Source: Lepidurus packardi
Lineage: Eukaryota > Arthropoda > Branchiopoda > Notostraca > Triopsidae
DNA length: 64,000 nucleotides
NCBI GenBank assembly: GCA_023053545.1
Contig: JAKZAN010000002.1
Location: 10,350,790-10,414,789 of the forward strand
Direction of reading: 5' to 3'
Both the position numbers and the translations under genes were made by a program. The notes beneath the pieces are model-generated. The model was not told where the DNA came from. It did no database searches and saw only the letters and a list, made by a program, of their open reading frames with translations. Below are positions 60,940 to 64,000 of this stretch, one piece after another. Every line of letters begins with the position of its first letter. The stretch's first letter is position 1.

Positions 60940-61568
60940 CTTGGTTTTGTGTTTTGGATCTTGAGCAACGTGTATGGCACACAATTTTTTATTGAGTATT
61001 TCACTTTAGCCTGGATTCAATGTCTTTGGACGCTGACGACGTCAATTAATCCATCACAGGCGTCAAGTGTTGAGAAGTGTCTGCTTTCTGCGAAGCGATC
61101 CGTGATAAGAAGCGAAGATAGTAACACGGGTATGGTCGATTCTTCTAAGACTGGTGATGCGGAGAAGTATAGCTTGAGCTGATTTTTTTTTTTGGCTCAA
61201 GAATGAGCTTTCTCCCGCGCGAGTTGATAAATAACCTTTGGCTCGTGTCCTGGAAAATGAGATTTTTGCGATGTTACCGGAGCCACCAACTGACGCTTTT
61301 CACACGTCTAATCCTGCATCATCCTATTCGCTTGGCTGTGTCACACTTTCTCTGGCGTCAAAACCGCCGAAATCCGTCAAATAGAGGCTGCAGACTTTTG
61401 TTCCCTTGATCTGCCATGCATAGACAAAACGTTCATCCGCTCTAGCAGAATTCCCATCACTCCTGCCGCTGGTTTCGATCCTGTGGGCGCTGCGTTCTCA
61501 TCTGCTCGAGCTTGGTTCATGCAACACCTTCACAATATAAAAGTAAAAAAATAAGTATTAGTTAGGTA

Positions 61569-61717
61569 CTAGGAATTAGTTATACTTTCATGTAAATAGT
61601 TTCCCAGCTTTTGCAAACTGCGATCGAAGTTAGGCGGAAACTTAATAAAAAATTGCTGTTTAAACGCTTTGACATCAGCGAAGGGTATGACCTCCGTCGG
61701 TTTAGCTAATGAGGTAA
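61569..61717 (-). CDS. Possible 3' terminal exon of an unknown gene
   Basis: After a pyrimidine-rich AAAG acceptor-like site, the minus strand reads LQVTSLAKPTEVIPFADVK and continues with KFPPNFDRSLQKLGNYL to a stop at 61569. The composition looks coding (amphipathic, charged) rather than low-complexity. I recognise no family, found no upstream exon in phase, and saw no poly(A) signal nearby. It may be chance. Confidence 0.18.
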
Positions 61718-63068
61718 CTTGTAACTTTGGAAAGGGGAAAAGTGCACTTTTGTGTGTTACGTGAGGCATTGAAGGAAAAAAGCGTCGAAAATGGAAGAAA
61801 AAGGTCGTGGAAAAAGGGGATCTTTGGAGTGTAATGGGTCTGCGCGACCGCACACAAGCATTGAACGTATATAAGACACGTCGTATAATGTGTCTTTTCT
61901 TGATGAGCGCGGTGAGCATGGAAGCGTGGCCTTAAGTGACATCAGATGTCAACCCTCTTGGGGAAGAGATGATGCTGAGAGGGACGGGAACTATACTTGG
62001 ACCATATCCGGGGTGTCGAGCTTCGTTAGCCCAAATGGGCCTCTTCAACGACCAACTTACAACTGCTAACAAGCACTGACAGCTCTTAGAAACCTCAGAA
62101 CCAAATAGAAATAAAAAAGACACTTTGATTCTGCAGTTGCTAGGCAAGAGAGCCAGGGAGTAAATAGTCTAGTGAGAGGGAGAGCATCGTGCAAACCCCG
62201 GTCGCACAGGCCGCGTGATCTAAGGCCGCAGAAATATATTGCTGGTTCCTGCCCTGTGTTTTGTCGACTATAGATGCTGAAAACCCAAAGTTGAAAAGGC
62301 AAGTTTGGGCCAATTCAGCTAAGTGGCTTGTACGATACAGCACCTTTGTGCCCACCAGCCTAGGGTTGTAAGTTTAATGGAGCCGAGGAGCAATTAAAAC
62401 GGAACAACGAATCATCACTCGCCATTTCTGCCGCTTCCCCCACTCATTCGTGTACCTTGGGGAAGATCTTACATGAATTTGAGGCCGAGCTAACGCAGCT
62501 CATCTCGTCAAAGGAAAAGAGGCGCATCTTGGGAAAGGGTGAAAGTAAAGCAAAAAGTACTCTTTACCTTGAAGCTGCGCTCATAATAGCTAATGAGTCC
62601 AAAAGGTGGGATTGGAGAAGAAGACGAGCAGAGTATCTCGAGAAGCCGGGAGCTTTTCTGACTTGTAGGAAGAAAAATGGTTGAAAGCGAAGTCATGTTC
62701 GTAGTATACGTAGCTCAACTTTACTCCCTCGCTGTTTCCTTTGACTTTTGCTTCAGTACTTTTCTTTTTCTTTCGTTTGAATTTATCAGCTCTCTGAGCT
62801 TCCTTTCTCGCTCTCCCTCTCTTCAAAATGCCAGGCAGTCTTTCATAACGCATGGGATAGCTCCGAACATTTGAGGAAATACATCGACGCCAACACTTGA
62901 ATTTGAAAGAAAAGGGCGACTCTAGAACCCAATAAGTCAAGGGAGTCAACATACGTGACGCCAATACGCCACATTACTGCCAAGGTATGTAGTTTAGGAT
63001 GTGGCCAATGTCTAGGTTAGCTAGTTTCCGAAGGCTGTGCGTACAAATTGTAAAGGAGGGGCCACATT

Positions 63069-63160
63069 ATATAGGTTCCATCTATGTACTGTGTATACAG
63101 TATATATAGTACAGTTTATATGTACGGTACATATGTACAGGATATAGATGAAACCCATAT
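63069..63160. repeat. Imperfect 90-bp inverted repeat
   Basis: The ends ATATAGGTTCCATCTATG and CATAGATGGAACC-like (as TATAGATGAAACCCATAT) are complementary with few mismatches. The inside is a series of self-complementary GTATAC, ACATATGT and GTACGGTAC-type blocks. It could form a long hairpin. Confidence 0.7.
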
Positions 63161-64000
63161 ACTTGTAGAGGGTATCAAACCAGAGTAAAAAGGGGAGGAA
63201 AGGTGACGGCAGGTGTGATCCGTGACTTTTACCACCTGTCCGAAGTAGGTAGCCAAACCGAAGTATAGGGTCCGACCTCTCAATTCGTCACTAGTGTAAG
63301 TGTGAATACCTTTCTTTATTATTATGTCTCTTTTTTCTTATTAAGTCAGTAAAACGTGTAAACCCTAGCTTCTACCTTGTAGTGCGGCCTGCTTCGCGAT
63401 CACCGTTGCTCAACAATGAAAAATAAAGGACCCAGTAGCATTCTTAATAGCACAGTCCAGTCATTTCGAGAGACAGAGGGCATATTATCATTTATTTAGG
63501 GTTTTATGTTTTGGACTATGAGATTATCTTAGTTCTCCTCTAAAGGTTTAGAACATTTCATACATTTATTGTATGCTTCTTTATTAAGTTGTGTAGAAAC
63601 TGTGAGACAAGCCAGGGTAACGCTAGAAGTCGGTTTCCTGTGCTACTTTTTTGCTCCTCATATTACTATCATCAGTTTTGTCCCAGAGGCAAGTTGAGAT
63701 GAATTAAAAGTTAGGGTTGAAAAAGTGACCCAACACCTTAATATGTTGTGAGACCTTTTCCAGGGTGTATCTACTTTCCCTCATTTTGTATTTAAAGCAA
63801 AATAATGGGAGAAAGCGTGCATTGAACATGAAGCAAATCTCTAAGGCAAATGAAGGAGGCTGAGGAATAGGATAGGGATATCGATTTTGTCAAACCAACA
63901 GTCGGTTGTGCCTTTTTCACTTTCATCTGCCAAGGGTCATTTGAAGAGGGAAGAAGTAAAAAGAAAAAGCACCCTATGTTTTCTTCATCAGAGCCACGCA

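Larger units (their letters stand above)
60940..64000. other. Region upstream of DDR without a firm gene
   Basis: Contains the DDR promoter (unmapped). One possible terminal exon is seen on the minus strand (about 61717-61569). The rest has no supportable coding feature. An inverted repeat lies at 63069-63160. Confidence 0.4.

Noticed and set aside
62590..62964. Lysine-rich 124-aa minus-strand ORF
   Set aside because: Low-complexity basic stretches and a competing antisense ORF, with no domain, splice partners or poly(A) signal, so not supported as a gene.
1..64000. tRNA, rRNA or CRISPR features
   Set aside because: I looked for tRNA A/B boxes and regular spaced repeats. Isolated GGTTCGA-like strings occur inside coding exons or without a partner box, and no spaced repeat array is present.

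Overview
The window looks like nuclear DNA of an arthropod, most probably a small crustacean of the Daphnia (water flea) type. The evidence is a Pins/LGN orthologue, a discoidin domain receptor, an arthropod long-wavelength-type opsin and an insect-type aralkylamine acetyltransferase. All are split by many short GT-AG introns, often 45-100 bp, in a gene-dense layout. The species call is inference.

Layout, left to right. The F-box/LRR gene FBXL7 runs leftwards: its F-box exon is at 296-978, an upstream exon is at 6048-6116, and its LRR exons lie beyond the left edge. A complete eight-exon opsin (7944-9660, +) converges on a single-exon GNAT acetyltransferase (9943-10587, -). COQ4 (11808-12994, -) was rebuilt from seven exons and faces pins/GPSM2 (from before 15800 to 21571, +), which encodes TPRs and four GoLoco motifs. 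Pins converges on sarcosine dehydrogenase (22175-26156, -, 16 exons). Next come a type II DXD glycosyltransferase (26413-27481, -), an unrecognised single-pass membrane protein (28147-29587, -, 5' end not found), and SPOUT1 (32828-34113, -). SPOUT1 is divergent from an unrecognised four-pass membrane protein with a long polar tail (34672-37436, +). About 16.4 kb then holds no gene I can support (37437-53842). A 16-exon discoidin domain receptor follows (53843-60939, -). The last 3 kb holds no firm gene.

The genes are unrelated in function. Two are mitochondrial enzymes (COQ4 for ubiquinone, SARDH for one-carbon metabolism). Pins orients the spindle, the opsin senses light, DDR senses collagen, and SPOUT1 is an RNA methyltransferase. 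There is no operon-like logic. Exon boundaries were set by hand from splice sites, and reading phase was checked across every junction.

The most unusual signals are these. (1) The DDR kinase has DFA in place of DFG and Asp in place of the helix-C Glu. (2) A frame-neutral pins exon carrying the linker phosphosite is bracketed by a 36-nt C run and a 53-nt G run, which could pair in the pre-mRNA. (3) A short inverted-repeat element is present in three copies, one nested in a pogo/Tigger-like remnant and one flanked by duplicated intron sequence. (4) Two RCSI-like motifs lie upstream of a TATA box in front of the opsin. No prokaryotic, phage, CRISPR or viral features were seen.
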